Shown: positions 17,221 through 26,985, counted from the stretch's first letter. The stretch: 64,000 nt of DNA from an uncultured bacterium (GCA_903916675.1 CAIWXQ010000018.1:62001-126000); one strand, 5' to 3'. Made by a program: numbers and translations. Notes: generated by a model from the letters alone, not told the origin.

Positions 17221-17793
17221 CGCTTGTTTCAGAAGTGCTTTGGTGTCGGAGGCGTTGGCACCTGCCTCGAGTGCGGCCTGCACCATCTTGCGCGCCTGGT
17301 CCTGCGGGAAGCCGAGCGCCGCGAGCGCCAGGATGGTGTCGCGCAGGGTGGCATTGCCACCCGCGGCAGCGCGGCCGGCGAGCGCCTCGACTGGGTCGAT
17401 CTTGTCGCGCAGCTCCACGACGATGCGCTCGGCGGTTTTCTTGCCGACGCCGCGGACGCCGGACAGGCGCTTGCAGTTTCCCTCAGCGATGGCGGCACGC
17501 AGTTCCGCGACGCTGAGGCCGCTGAGCACGCCCAGCGCAAGCTTGGGGCCGATGCCGGAGATGCCGATCAGCAGCTCGAACATGCGGCGCTCCTCCTCGG
17601 TGGCGAAGCCGCAGAGGAGCTGGCCGTCCTCACGGATGTGGTGATGGACCAGGAGACGGCAGCGCTCGCCGATGGCGGGGAGGCGGTCGTAGGTGCCGAG
17701 CGGGATCAGCACGGCGTAGCCGACGCCCTGCACATCGAGCACCACGGAGGTGGGGTGTTTCTGGTCCAGGATGCCGTTGAGGAACGCGATCAT
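17206..17793 (-). CDS. ruvA: Holliday junction branch migration protein RuvA
   Basis: 195 residues, near the family's usual 200. Domain I is the OB fold (MIAFLNGILDQKHPTSVVLDVQGVGY). Domain II carries two helix-hairpin-helix motifs (LIGISGIGPKLALGVLSG and LSGVRGVGKKTAERIVVEL). Domain III is the C-terminal three-helix bundle that contacts RuvB (ALAALGFPQDQARKMVQAAL). The start at 17793 has an AGGGAGAG ribosome site lying in the ruvC stop region, so ruvC and ruvA are co-transcribed and probably coupled. The last residues (SR) and the stop are encoded by repeat sequence. ruvB is not in the window. Confidence 0.96.
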   Translation of the reverse strand: MIAFLNGILDQKHPTSVVLDVQGVGYAVLIPLGTYDRLPAIGERCRLLVHHHIREDGQLLCGFATEEERRMFELLIGISGIGPKLALGVLSGLSVAELRAAIAEGNCKRLSGVRGVGKKTAERIVVELRDKIDPVEALAGRAAAGGNATLRDTILALAALGFPQDQARKMVQAALEAGANASDTKALLKQALGSR

Positions 17794-17804
17794 GCGGACT
17801 CTCC

Positions 17805-18329
17805 CTAGATGGGTTCCTGCGCGCCGAGCGCGGCCGCGCGGATGCGGTTGTGCAGGTGGCAGATGGCGAGTGCAAGTGCGTCGGCGGCGTCCTCTTGCGG
17901 CAGCTCGGGCAGGTTGAGGATGGAGCGCACCATGTGCTGGACCTGCGTCTTCTCGGCGCCGCCGCGGCCGACCACCGCGAGCTTGACGCGCCGCGGTTCG
18001 TACTCGAACACCGGCACGCCCAGCCGCGCGCACTGTGCGAGCACGGCGCCGCGCGCATGACCCAGCAGCAGCGTGGTGCGGACGTACTTGGCGAAAAAGA
18101 CGCCCTCTACTGCCACGACATCGGGGCGGTGCGCGGCAATGAGCTCCGCAATGCCGTCCTCGATCGCCAGCAGACAGGCGGAGAGGGGACGGCGGGCCGG
18201 ATTGGCGAGCGTGCCGTGGTGGATGGCGGTCAGCCGGCTGCCGGCAGCCTCGACCACGCCGACGCCGGTCGAGCGCAGCGAAGTGTCCACGCCCAAAACG
18301 CGGCAGGTGCGCGGGACGACATTCTGCAT
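17805..18329 (-). CDS. ruvC: Holliday junction endonuclease RuvC
   Basis: 174 residues, full length. The four catalytic acids are recognisable: D15 in RVLGVDTSLRSTG, E75 in VVAVEGVFFAKY, and D147 and D150 in PQEDAADALALAICH. RuvC resolves Holliday junctions made during recombinational repair. Its stop codon lies 11 bases before the ruvA start. The promoter side contains a long palindromic repeat shared with the divergent DUF2752 gene. Confidence 0.96.
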   Translation of the reverse strand: MQNVVPRTCRVLGVDTSLRSTGVGVVEAAGSRLTAIHHGTLANPARRPLSACLLAIEDGIAELIAAHRPDVVAVEGVFFAKYVRTTLLLGHARGAVLAQCARLGVPVFEYEPRRVKLAVVGRGGAEKTQVQHMVRSILNLPELPQEDAADALALAICHLHNRIRAAALGAQEPI

Positions 18330-18394
18330 GCCGCCAGTGTCGGCGCTGGGCGCACGGGTGTCAAGCGCCGGTGAAGTTGCCTTCGGTCAAGCGG

Positions 18395-18505
18395 AACACG
18401 AAAAGGGAGAAGGGGGCGAAGAGCACGAAGGATTATTTTGCACGCGAAACGCGCGGCAGAAACCCTTCGTGCCCTTCCCCCCATTTTCTTGTTCTTCGTG
18501 TCCGG
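18395..18505. repeat. CGAAG-family palindromic repeat
   Basis: The left arm (ACACGAAAAGGGAGAAGGGG, then GAGCACGAAGGATT) is mirrored by AACCCTTCGTGCCCTTCC and TTGTTCTTCGTGTCC. The total length is about 111 bases. It sits between divergent ruvC and the DUF2752 gene. Members of the family also lie at 26031, 26986, 45240 and 61097. Confidence 0.85.
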
Positions 18506-18543
18506 ATTGCATCGCCGTGTCGCGCCGGTGTAGAGTTGCTGGC

Positions 18544-18954
18544 ATGCGATGGGGTCACCAACCGTCCCGTTGGGGCGATGTGGAGTGCGTGTCAGCGCTC
18601 TTCCTGACGTTTGCTGCAGTGGTGGCGCTGCCTGTGCTGACGTGGCTGCCTGGCGGCGTGCCACGGTGTCTGCTCAAGGCATGGACCGGCATTCCGTGCT
18701 TCACGTGCGGAGGATTTCGCGCATTACAGGCCTTGCTGGCCGGTGAAGTGGCCGCCGCGTTCCGTCTGCAACCACTGCTGACCCTGCTGGCGGCTGCGGC
18801 TGCGGCGTGGTGCGGATATGGCGTCACAGGCCCCCTGCTGAAAATTCCGCGCGTCCGCGTACGTCTGGCACGACGGGAGAAGGGCTTGCTTGCGGCGGGC
18901 GCGGCGCTTCTGGTCCTGTTGAACTGGACATACCTGCTGGTCGATGGGCGGTAG
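18544..18954 (+). CDS. DUF2752 family membrane protein
   Basis: 136 residues from the ATG at 18544. The family signature is the cysteine motif GIPCFTCGGFRALQALLAGEVAAAF just after the first hydrophobic segment, with a preceding CLLKAWT. Three membrane spans are predicted by eye (residues about 17-37, 75-97, 112-131). DUF2752 proteins are small inner-membrane proteins of unknown role. The gene is followed 68 bases later by the acyl-CoA ligase. Confidence 0.82.
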   Translation: MRWGHQPSRWGDVECVSALFLTFAAVVALPVLTWLPGGVPRCLLKAWTGIPCFTCGGFRALQALLAGEVAAAFRLQPLLTLLAAAAAAWCGYGVTGPLLKIPRVRVRLARREKGLLAAGAALLVLLNWTYLLVDGR

Positions 18955-19022
18955 TTGTGCGGCGGGGAGATTCCGGCAAAAGATACTGGGCATTTTCATC
19001 GGCGGATGGCATCATTTGGCAC

Positions 19023-20753
19023 ATGACAACCGAAACGGGTCCGACCATCCGGACGATGTTCGATGCCACGGTGCGGAAAGCGTCCGAAGCCCTGGCAATA
19101 CAGTTCTGCCGCGACGGCGCGTGGGTCAGCCGTTCCTATCAAGAATTCGACGACCGCGTCCGCCGTGCGGCGGAAGGGATTGGCCGCCTGGGGATCGAGC
19201 CAGGGGTCGATCACGTCGGCCTTCTGCTGGAGAACAGCCCGGCCTGGCTGGAGATCTATCTGGCCCTGGCAGGCGCCGGGGTGACGGTGGTGCCGATCGA
19301 TCCGCGGTTGCGGCCGCCGGAAATCGCGTTCATCCTGGGCGACGCCCGTGTTGTAGCGCTCTTTGCGGGCAGCCGCCACCGCGAGGGGCTGGCGGAGATC
19401 CTGCCGTCCCTCCCGCAGTTGCGCAACCTGATCCTGGTGGACGACGCGACGGCGGCAGGCGCTCCTTGCGCCGGCCGTCCCTGTCAGGATTATGAGACCG
19501 CGCTGGCGCAGGCGGCGGTTCCGGCGTCCGGCGCGTGGTTCGACCGGCATCGGCCAAACCCATCGGCTGTGGCATCGATCATCTATACCTCCGGCACCAC
19601 GGGCAAGCCCAAGGGGGCGATGCTCACGCACGCCAACTTCTGCGCGGACATCGACGGCTGCTTTGCCATCATCACGGACCTGGATTCAGCCGACCGCTTT
19701 CTCGTGGTGCTGCCGCTCTTCCACTCCTTTTCCTTCACCGCCAACTTCCTGATGCCGATCAGCCGCGGCAGCAGCATGCATTTTGTCGAGAGCCTGAGGT
19801 CCGTGGCGGACGATTTCCGGCGGCTGGAGCCGACGGTGGTTATGGCCGTGCCGTTGCTGATCGAGAAGATCTACGACCGGATTGAGGCAGGGATTCGCAC
19901 GCATGCCTTCGCCCGTCTGCTGCTGCGGCTTGGGTTGGGGCGCTTGGTGGGGACGAAGGTGCGCCGGTCGCTGGGTGGTCGGCTGCGGTTGCTGCTGGTC
20001 GGTGGCGCGCCGTGTCCGATCCGGGTGCTGTTGGGGTTCCGGCGCCTCGGGATCGTCATCATCGAAGGGTACGGGCTTACGGAAGCGTCACCGGTGGTTA
20101 CCCTTTCTCGGCCGGACGACGTGCGCCCCGGCACCATCGGCTACAAGCTGCCGAACATCGATGTGCGTCTGGTGGACCTCGACGTGAGCGGCGTCGGCGA
20201 GTTGCAGGTTCGCGGGCCGATCGTGATGAAGGGCTACTATCGCAACGAGGCCGCCACGGCCGAGGCATTCGACGGTCCCTGGCTGCGCACAGGCGACCTG
20301 GCGGCCATCGACGCGGCTGGCTACATCACCATCCGCGGGCGGCGCAAGGCGCTGATTGTCAACCGCGAGGGGAAGAACATCTATCCCGAAGAAGTCGAGC
20401 TGTGCATAGCGCGCAGCCCCGAGGTGTACGACGTCGTGGTAGTCGGCTACCAGGGCGGGGGTGAGACTGGCGAGAAAGTCGGCGCGATCCTGGTGCCGAA
20501 TCTGGAGGTGATCAAGGCGCGGAACCACGGCGCGGAGCCGCCGTGGGACGAGGTTGTGGCCCGGGTGCGGCAGGCGGCGCAAGAGCAGTGCCGGGACCTG
20601 GCGGACTACAAGCATCCGCGCAAGATCGAGTTGCGGCGCGAGCCGCTCGAGCGAACCTCCACCCAGAAGGTCCGGCGCTGCGTCTACCAGGGGCAGCTCG
20701 ATGTTCGCCTGGCCGGGCTGGGAACCAGCCCGGATTTATGCGATAATGAATAG
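19023..20753 (+). CDS. AMP-dependent synthetase/ligase (long-chain acyl-CoA or acyl-ACP ligase type)
   Basis: 576 residues from the ATG at 19023. The adenylate-forming core motifs are intact: IIYTSGTTGKPKGAMLTH at about residue 185, YGLTEASPVV, WLRTGDLAAIDAAGYITIRG and the hinge RRKALIVNREGKNIYPEEVE. The C-terminal lysine region is in RTSTQKVRRCVY. The overall length and the MKGYYRN motif fit long-chain fatty acid ligases. The M6 metalloprotease starts directly after its stop (TAGATG), so the two genes can share a transcript. A perfect 9-bp hairpin lies in the last codons (20713-20733). Confidence 0.9.
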   Translation: MTTETGPTIRTMFDATVRKASEALAIQFCRDGAWVSRSYQEFDDRVRRAAEGIGRLGIEPGVDHVGLLLENSPAWLEIYLALAGAGVTVVPIDPRLRPPEIAFILGDARVVALFAGSRHREGLAEILPSLPQLRNLILVDDATAAGAPCAGRPCQDYETALAQAAVPASGAWFDRHRPNPSAVASIIYTSGTTGKPKGAMLTHANFCADIDGCFAIITDLDSADRFLVVLPLFHSFSFTANFLMPISRGSSMHFVESLRSVADDFRRLEPTVVMAVPLLIEKIYDRIEAGIRTHAFARLLLRLGLGRLVGTKVRRSLGGRLRLLLVGGAPCPIRVLLGFRRLGIVIIEGYGLTEASPVVTLSRPDDVRPGTIGYKLPNIDVRLVDLDVSGVGELQVRGPIVMKGYYRNEAATAEAFDGPWLRTGDLAAIDAAGYITIRGRRKALIVNREGKNIYPEEVELCIARSPEVYDVVVVGYQGGGETGEKVGAILVPNLEVIKARNHGAEPPWDEVVARVRQAAQEQCRDLADYKHPRKIELRREPLERTSTQKVRRCVYQGQLDVRLAGLGTSPDLCDNE

Positions 20754-23594
20754 ATGTTCCGATTCGGGCAACAGAGCTCCCGGCGGTTGCTGTGCGCGGT
20801 GCTGCTGGCAGGCGGCATGATTTTCCCGGCGCGTGCCGCGCCGTTCGACCGAACATTTGTGTTCACGCAGCCGGACGGGACAATCATCCAACTGCATGGT
20901 CGGGGCGACGAATACGCCGCCATCTTCGAGACGACGAACGGCTATGCCGTTGTGTTCAACCACGTCACCGGCGCCTACGAATACGCGCGGCGTAACGCGG
21001 CCGGCGACACCTTGGAGTCGACGGGCGCTGTCGCGGGGAAGGATGACCCCGTTGCAGTGGGTTTGCTGCGGCACGTGCGCATCGACGCCGCCGCCCGGCG
21101 CGCCCAGACGCATGCCCGCTGGCAGTGGAAGGATCAGACGACCGGCCGCTCCGATCGCTGGCGGGCGCGCAGGGAGGCCCTGCGCGCGGCGGCAGGACCG
21201 GCCGAGGCTGCCTCGACATCAGTGGTCGCGACCGCTGCTGCGATCACGCTGTCGCCGCCGGTGGCCACGACCATCGGGTTCAAGCAGGGGCTCTGCCTGC
21301 TGGTGGATTTTAGCGATGCAACCGGCACCGTGTCGCAGGCCGAGATCGCCAACTTCTGCAACAGCGACAACTACACCGGGTTTCACAACAACGGGTCGGT
21401 TAAAAAATATTTTCAAGACGTCTCAAACCACCTGCTGACCTATTCCAACGTGGTGACTGCCTATGTCCGCGTGCCGTACCCCAAGAGCTACTACAACAAC
21501 ACAAGCACAGATTGCGGAACGGCGGCCAACAACCTGATCTACGACGCCATCGCCGCGCTTCGCGCGCTGCCCGGCTATGCCACGACCATCCAGCCGGCCC
21601 TGGCCGGGCTGACCGCGGACAGTTCCTCCAACGTCGTGGCCTGCAACGTATTTTTTGCCGGCAACGACAGCGGCGTCTGGGATTATGGCCTCTGGCCGCA
21701 TTCGTGGGTGCTGTCCGACGTGGGCGCCCAGGCGCTGTGGTCCGGTGGCAAGAAGATCTGGAACTACCAGATTTCGAACATCGGTTCGTCACTCGAATTG
21801 GGAACATTCTGCCACGAGAACGGCCACATGCTCTGCGACTATCCCGATCTCTACGATTACGGTTCCGACTCGGAGGGCGGAGCCGGCGCGTTCTGCCTGA
21901 TGGGCTACGGCCTCACGTATGGCTCGAACCCTGTGCAGATCTGTGCCTATCTTAAGCGTGCGTCCGGTTGGGCCGTGACCACCGACCTGACCGCTGGCAG
22001 TGTGCAGGCGGCGACGCTCAGCGCCTCGGCCGGGACGAATTTCAACCATTTCTACCGCGTGGTGAAGGCTGGCACGCCGACCGAGTATTTCCTGCTGGAG
22101 AACCGGCAGCAGACCAGTCATGACGCGTGGTTGCCCGCCGCCGGCATCGCCGTCTGGCACATCGATGAACTGGGCGATCGCGACAATCAGAGTCTGCTGA
22201 CGAACAGTGCGCATGCCAACTACGAAGTGACGCTGGTGCAGGCCGACAACCTCTGGCACTTCGAGAACAACGTGAACACCGGCGATGCCAACGACCTGTA
22301 CTACGCCGGAAACACGGCTGTCGGCTACGCCAACCGGATCGACGACACGACCGGGCCTTCCTCCGGCTGGTGGGATGGCAGCCGCTCGGGACTGATCGTC
22401 TGGGGGTTTGGTGCTCCGGCAGCGGACATGACCATCAACATGGTCTGCTGGTTGCCGCCGCAGGTGATCCTGGACCACACGACCTTGAGCTACGAGGAGT
22501 GCCTGCCGGCAAACGGCTTCATCGATCCTGGCGAACGGGTCACGCTCGACTTTGCCCTGCGGAACGCCGGCGGCTCTGACGCTTCGAACGTCGTGGCCGA
22601 CCTGCTGCCGGGCGGCGGCGTGAATCTTCCGGGTGGTTCCTGCAGCTATGGCACGTTGCCGGCCGGCGGGAAAGCCGTGACACAGTCGTACTCCTTCCTG
22701 GCCGGCGGCAGCATCGGCAGTAACCTGACGGCCACGCTGCGCGTGCGCTATGACGGTGGCGGGACTGACATGGTCTCCGCCGTGTACACATTGGGGCAAC
22801 TGGTGATGGTGACGAACAGCTCCCAGAATTTCGACAGCGTCACCGCGCCGGCCCTGCCGGCTGGATGGACGACCACGAAGAGCGGGGTGCAGTCGTACTG
22901 GACCACCGTGGCTTCCGGCAGCGACAGCGCGCCCAACGCGATCTTTGCACCCGATCCGGCCGGCGTTGGCGAGAGCGACCTGCTCAGCCCATCGATCTCC
23001 ATTACCACGGCCGCCGCCCAGCTCAGTTTCCGCAACCGGTATCAGATGGAAAGCAGTTACGATGGTGGTGTGCTGGAGATCAGCCTCAACGGCGGCGCGT
23101 TTGCCGACATCCTTTCCGCCGGCGGCAGTTTTGTCAGCAACTGCTACAATGGATCGATCTCCCCCTCGTACCAGAATCCGCTCTTCGGCCGCACGGCCTG
23201 GACCGGCAATTCCGGCGGCTATCTTACGACCATTGCAACCCTGCCTGCTGCGGCCAAGGGGCGCAACGTGCAGTTCAAGTGGCGCTGCGGCTCGGATAAC
23301 AGCATTGCGGGCGCAGGTTGGTGGATCGATACGGTGAGCGTGAGCGAGCCGACCTATGTGACGGCGGTCTGCACGTCGGCACCGGCGATTGCCTGCACGG
23401 CCATCACCAACGGCCAGATCACCCTGACGGTCAGCGGCGGTGGCGGACCGACCTTTGTTGTGGAGACCTGCACGAACTTGCTGAACCCCATCTGGAATGC
23501 CAGCACCAACACGGTAATGACGCTGCCGTTCATCTGGAGCGACACGAACGCGGCTGCTCCGGCCCGTTTCTATCGCGTGCGCCGCGGGCCTTGA
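20754..23594 (+). CDS. secreted M6-family metalloprotease
   Basis: 946 residues. A signal peptide ends near AGGMIFPARA. A prodomain-like part (TNGYAVVFNHVTGAYEYARR) is followed by the M6 catalytic domain with the zinc motif H354-E-N-G-H358 in FCHENGHMLCDYPDLYDYG, and an Asp/Met-turn region (GAFCLMGYG). Downstream are a CARDB-like segment (GFIDPGERVTLDFALRN, about residue 585), a MAM/LamG-like domain with paired hydrophobic strands, and a tail ending WSDTNAAAPARFYRVRR, a motif seen in PVC secreted proteins. Role: extracellular protein degradation, inferred. It begins at the base after the acyl-CoA ligase stop. Confidence 0.88.
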   Translation: MFRFGQQSSRRLLCAVLLAGGMIFPARAAPFDRTFVFTQPDGTIIQLHGRGDEYAAIFETTNGYAVVFNHVTGAYEYARRNAAGDTLESTGAVAGKDDPVAVGLLRHVRIDAAARRAQTHARWQWKDQTTGRSDRWRARREALRAAAGPAEAASTSVVATAAAITLSPPVATTIGFKQGLCLLVDFSDATGTVSQAEIANFCNSDNYTGFHNNGSVKKYFQDVSNHLLTYSNVVTAYVRVPYPKSYYNNTSTDCGTAANNLIYDAIAALRALPGYATTIQPALAGLTADSSSNVVACNVFFAGNDSGVWDYGLWPHSWVLSDVGAQALWSGGKKIWNYQISNIGSSLELGTFCHENGHMLCDYPDLYDYGSDSEGGAGAFCLMGYGLTYGSNPVQICAYLKRASGWAVTTDLTAGSVQAATLSASAGTNFNHFYRVVKAGTPTEYFLLENRQQTSHDAWLPAAGIAVWHIDELGDRDNQSLLTNSAHANYEVTLVQADNLWHFENNVNTGDANDLYYAGNTAVGYANRIDDTTGPSSGWWDGSRSGLIVWGFGAPAADMTINMVCWLPPQVILDHTTLSYEECLPANGFIDPGERVTLDFALRNAGGSDASNVVADLLPGGGVNLPGGSCSYGTLPAGGKAVTQSYSFLAGGSIGSNLTATLRVRYDGGGTDMVSAVYTLGQLVMVTNSSQNFDSVTAPALPAGWTTTKSGVQSYWTTVASGSDSAPNAIFAPDPAGVGESDLLSPSISITTAAAQLSFRNRYQMESSYDGGVLEISLNGGAFADILSAGGSFVSNCYNGSISPSYQNPLFGRTAWTGNSGGYLTTIATLPAAAKGRNVQFKWRCGSDNSIAGAGWWIDTVSVSEPTYVTAVCTSAPAIACTAITNGQITLTVSGGGGPTFVVETCTNLLNPIWNASTNTVMTLPFIWSDTNAAAPARFYRVRRGP

Positions 23595-23713
23595 TCGCGC
23601 ATTCGCGCCGGGGAGACAGACCGCAGTCCGGCATCGACAAGAAGGCAAATCAGATTATGATACGGGCGTTCTGGAAATCCCGTCCCCCGCGAACAGGCAA
23701 TCAGGAGAGAGTC

Positions 23714-25258
23714 ATGCACGGTGCGCACAGTCTCGTACAAACGTTGGCCGACAATGGCGTCGAGGTCTGCTTCGTCAACCCGGGCACCACCGAGTCCCAT
23801 CTGCTCGACGCCTTCGAGCAGGTAAAAACCATCCGGCCCATTCTCGGCCTGTTCGAGGCCGTCTGCACCGGCGCGGCCGATGGCTACGCCCGCATGACCG
23901 GCCGTCCGGCCGCCACCGTCATGCACCATGGCGCCGGTCTGTCCTACGGCATTCCCAACTTGCACAATGCCAAGCGGGCGCGCAGTCCGGTGGTGAATAT
24001 CGTGGGCGACAATACTACGGCGCACTTGAAGTTCGATCCGCCTCTGGCTTCCGACATCGAGGCGCTGGCCCGCACCGTGGGCTGGGTACGCACCTGCCGC
24101 AGCGCGGCGGACACCGGCGCGACCGCGGCAGCGGCTCTGGCTGCTGCCCGTTCGTATCCCGCGCAGATTGCGACCATTGTGCTGCCGGCCGACTGTGCCT
24201 GGGATGAAGGCGGCGTGCCGGCGCGCGTCGCCCCGCCGGCGGCGCGGGCCAGGCCCGCTGCCGATACCGTGACTGCTGTCGGCCGCGTGCTCGCCAGCAA
24301 GGAGCCGACCATCCTGTATCTGGGCGGGGAAGCCCTGACGGAGAAAGGGCTCCGGCTCGCCGGCCGCATTGCCAAGGCCACGGGGGCCCGGGTCATGGCC
24401 AATCGCGTGAACCCGCGCACGCAGCGCGGTGCCGGTCGTCTGATCATTGAGCGCCTGCCCTATCAGCCGGCCGCGGCGCTGAAGATGGTAGGCGACGCCC
24501 GGCACATGATTCTGATCGGCGCGCGCGCCCCGATCTCCTTCTACGCCTGGCCGGGACAGACGCGCAGCCAGCTCTACCCCGAGCATTGCCAGGTGCAGGT
24601 ACTGGCCGACGAAGCGGCCGACAGCGTCGCTGCTCTGGAGGCGCTGGCCTCCGAAGTTCGGGCCACCGAGGCCTGCCTTCCGGTGGACGAGCGCCGCGTG
24701 CCGCCACTGCCGTCCGGGGAACTCACCCTGGAGAGACTCTGGCAGTCGTTGAACCACCTGATGCCCGAGCAGTCCATCATCTCGGACGAGGGGATCTCCT
24801 CAAGCCGCATGGGCGGCGAATGGACCATGGGCGCAGCGCCGCACGACTGGCTGAATCTCAGCGGCGGGGCCATCGGCCAGGGGATGACCGTGGCCACCGG
24901 CGCGGCCGTGGCCTGTCCGGGGCGCAAGGTTTTCTCGGTGCAGAGCGATGGCGCCGGCGTGTTTGCCCCGCAGGCGCTGTGGACGCAGGCTCGCGAGAAG
25001 CTGGACGTGGTCACCATCATCTTTGCGAACCGCTCATACAAGATTCTCCAGGCCGAATTCAAGACAGCCATGGGCAGTGATCCGGGTCCGCGGGTCAAGG
25101 CCCTGCTGGATCTGCACAACCCTCATCTCGACTGGGTGCAGCTGGCCCAGGGGTTCGGTGTCGCGGCGACACGCGCCACCACAGCCGAAGAGTTCAACCG
25201 GCAGCTCGCCGCAGCCATCCAGGGCAGCGGTCCGCATCTGATCGAGGCGCTGATCTAA
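23714..25258 (+). CDS. thiamine pyrophosphate-dependent enzyme, acetolactate synthase large-subunit-like
   Basis: 514 residues from the ATG at 23714, with an AGGAGAGA ribosome site. The N-terminal Pyr domain has VNPGTTESHLLDAF and the catalytic glutamate E48 in GLFEAVCTGAADGYARM. The C-terminal PP domain carries the TPP-binding motif as SDGAGVFAPQ through to NRSYKIL (canonical form GDG-N). The GTTESH start and AGLSYGIPNLHNAKRARSPV are typical of the ilvB-like group that is distinct from true acetolactate synthase; the substrate is uncertain. No regulatory subunit follows. The first G of GDG is replaced by S. Confidence 0.85.
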   Translation: MHGAHSLVQTLADNGVEVCFVNPGTTESHLLDAFEQVKTIRPILGLFEAVCTGAADGYARMTGRPAATVMHHGAGLSYGIPNLHNAKRARSPVVNIVGDNTTAHLKFDPPLASDIEALARTVGWVRTCRSAADTGATAAAALAAARSYPAQIATIVLPADCAWDEGGVPARVAPPAARARPAADTVTAVGRVLASKEPTILYLGGEALTEKGLRLAGRIAKATGARVMANRVNPRTQRGAGRLIIERLPYQPAAALKMVGDARHMILIGARAPISFYAWPGQTRSQLYPEHCQVQVLADEAADSVAALEALASEVRATEACLPVDERRVPPLPSGELTLERLWQSLNHLMPEQSIISDEGISSSRMGGEWTMGAAPHDWLNLSGGAIGQGMTVATGAAVACPGRKVFSVQSDGAGVFAPQALWTQAREKLDVVTIIFANRSYKILQAEFKTAMGSDPGPRVKALLDLHNPHLDWVQLAQGFGVAATRATTAEEFNRQLAAAIQGSGPHLIEALI

Positions 25259-25445
25259 ATTGGTGCGCCCGCGCGGCTCTTTCCTCCGGAACAGAGCTGC
25301 CAGGCAATCACCCCTCCTCGGATGGAGTGCGGATTGATTTTTCGAAAGAAGTTTCTGCCGGGCTGCCGGTGAATAACGCAGTGGCGGCACAATAAACAGC
25401 CAGCGTTGTGCGTTTTCTAGCTGTTATCCATGCAGGAGAAGAGCC

Positions 25446-25958
25446 ATGACCGCGCAACGATTTTCCCGGATGGTGGTTCTCGCCGTATTGGGTGGCAGTC
25501 TGGTTCTGCTGTCAACAGCGGCTTCGTCTGGCACCGTTTCGTCAGGTGCCTCCCAGAACACGACGACGGTCACAACTTATATTTACACGCCAGTGGAACA
25601 TCTGTTTACGGGGACCGTGACCACCTACGATGCAGCGGCACAGACTCTCACGATCAGCGGACACATTCCGTTTCACCGCGAGACAGTCGAGAAGGTTGTG
25701 TCGCGGGGCACGCCGGCGCCTAAGGACACGAAGCCGTCGGTCAAGGACGCGGCCGTAACTTTTCACGTGCCCGCTACCTGCACCGTCGTGCTGACCAACA
25801 AGCCGACAGCCCATTTGACAGATTTGCAAAGCGGCCTTGCGGTCGACGTTGAATACCAGAAAGTCGTCTCCAACGGCACCACGAATCTGGTGGCCAGCAC
25901 CATCCGTTCGCAGGCCAAGCATCCGTACGACACGCTGGAAAAGGCGGCGAAGAAATAA
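25446..25958 (+). CDS. small secreted protein of unknown function
   Basis: 170 residues. A signal peptide is evident (MTAQRFSRMVVLAVLGGSLVLLSTAASSG). The mature part is Thr/Val-rich and alternates polar and hydrophobic residues (FTGTVTTYDAAAQTLTISG, AVTFHVPATCTVVLTNK, LQSGLAVDVEYQKV), which suggests a small beta-barrel similar to OB-fold or DUF5666-like periplasmic proteins. I do not recognise a family with certainty. A GGAGAAG ribosome site lies 7 bases before the ATG. Confidence 0.75.
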   Translation: MTAQRFSRMVVLAVLGGSLVLLSTAASSGTVSSGASQNTTTVTTYIYTPVEHLFTGTVTTYDAAAQTLTISGHIPFHRETVEKVVSRGTPAPKDTKPSVKDAAVTFHVPATCTVVLTNKPTAHLTDLQSGLAVDVEYQKVVSNGTTNLVASTIRSQAKHPYDTLEKAAKK

Positions 25959-26030
25959 AATGGTGTGCGGCGGATTCAGGGGGCCAGGGTAAGTTTGGCA
26001 ATCGGATAGCCGTAAAATTGGGGCAAATGC

Positions 26031-26154
26031 GGACACGAAGAGGGAAGAAGGAATCACAAAGAAAAGGAAGGCATGTTGTTGTTTTCGACGCAGCAAGGCG
26101 GCGCCAATGCCGCACTTCGTGCTCTTCCGCGATCCCTTCTCGACCTTCGTGACT
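26031..26154. repeat. CGAAG-family palindromic repeat
   Basis: The left arm GGACACGAAGAGGGAAGAAG is mirrored by GCACTTCGTGCTCTTCCGCG and CCCTTCTCGACCTTCGTG. The element lies in the gap between two converging genes. Confidence 0.8.
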
Positions 26155-26189
26155 GATTCAGCTGCGGCCACACGGTTTCTTATGTTGCT

Positions 26190-26975
26190 CTAGCCGCCCC
26201 ACCTGTACTGCCGGTGGTCGTGGATGTGGCGGGTGTGGGTGTGGATCAGGTTGTTGGCTTCCAACAGGTCATGGTTGGTGAGAATCTCCTCTGGCGTGCC
26301 GCTGGCAGCCAGGCGACGGTCTTGGCCAAAGACGTACACCACGTCGGCGATGTCCGCCAGGATGTGCAGGTCGTGCGTGGCGATGACCATCGTGCGCCCC
26401 TGATGCACGGCGTCGTGTAGCCGTTCGATCAGGTGCGTGGCGGTGCGCGGGTCGAGCCCGGCCGTGGGTTCGTCCAGCAGCAGCACCTCGGGCTCGATGG
26501 CCAGCGCCGTGGCAAAGGCGACCTTGCGCTTTTCGCCCACACTCAGCCGGTGCGGTGGACGATCCAGCAGCGCCTCCAGGTGAAATTCCTGTGCGAGCGC
26601 CTCAACGCGGCGCTCGATGGTGGCAGCATCGATCCCGAGCTGCAGCGGCCCGAAGGCGATGTCCTCGCGCACAGTCGGGCAGAAGAGCTGCACGTCGGGG
26701 TTCTGAAAGACGAGCCCCACGCGGCGGCGGAAGTCGAGCGCGAAGGCTTCGTCCTGCAACGCGGCCTCGGTCAGCTCCTGCCCGGCGAAACGGATGCTGC
26801 CACGTTGCGGAAAAGCCAGCCCGTCCAGCAGGCTCAGCAGCGTGGATTTTCCCGAGCCGTTCGCGCCAATCAGCGCCACGCGCGTACCGGTTTCGATTGT
26901 TAGGTCCACGCCGCACAGCGCCGGGACACGGCCCGGATAGGCGTAATGAACATCGCGGCATTCGAATAGGGTCAT
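26190..26975 (-). CDS. nikO: ATP-binding subunit of a nickel/cobalt ECF-type importer
   Basis: 261 residues. It is an ABC ATPase of the CbiO/NikO type: Walker A GANGSGKST at 37-45, Q-loop VFQNPDVQLF, signature LSVGEKRKV at 144, Walker B VLLLDEP at 164, and the H-loop ATHD. The C-terminus is His-rich (HTHTRHIHDHRQY), which fits metal handling. It energises uptake with the NikQ and NikM subunits encoded upstream on the same strand. A palindromic repeat of about 150 bases separates it from nikQ, which may affect its relative expression. Nickel rather than cobalt is inferred from the linked nikR. Confidence 0.92.
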   Translation of the reverse strand: MTLFECRDVHYAYPGRVPALCGVDLTIETGTRVALIGANGSGKSTLLSLLDGLAFPQRGSIRFAGQELTEAALQDEAFALDFRRRVGLVFQNPDVQLFCPTVREDIAFGPLQLGIDAATIERRVEALAQEFHLEALLDRPPHRLSVGEKRKVAFATALAIEPEVLLLDEPTAGLDPRTATHLIERLHDAVHQGRTMVIATHDLHILADIADVVYVFGQDRRLAASGTPEEILTNHDLLEANNLIHTHTRHIHDHRQYRWGG

Positions 26976-26985
26976 GAATTCCTCG

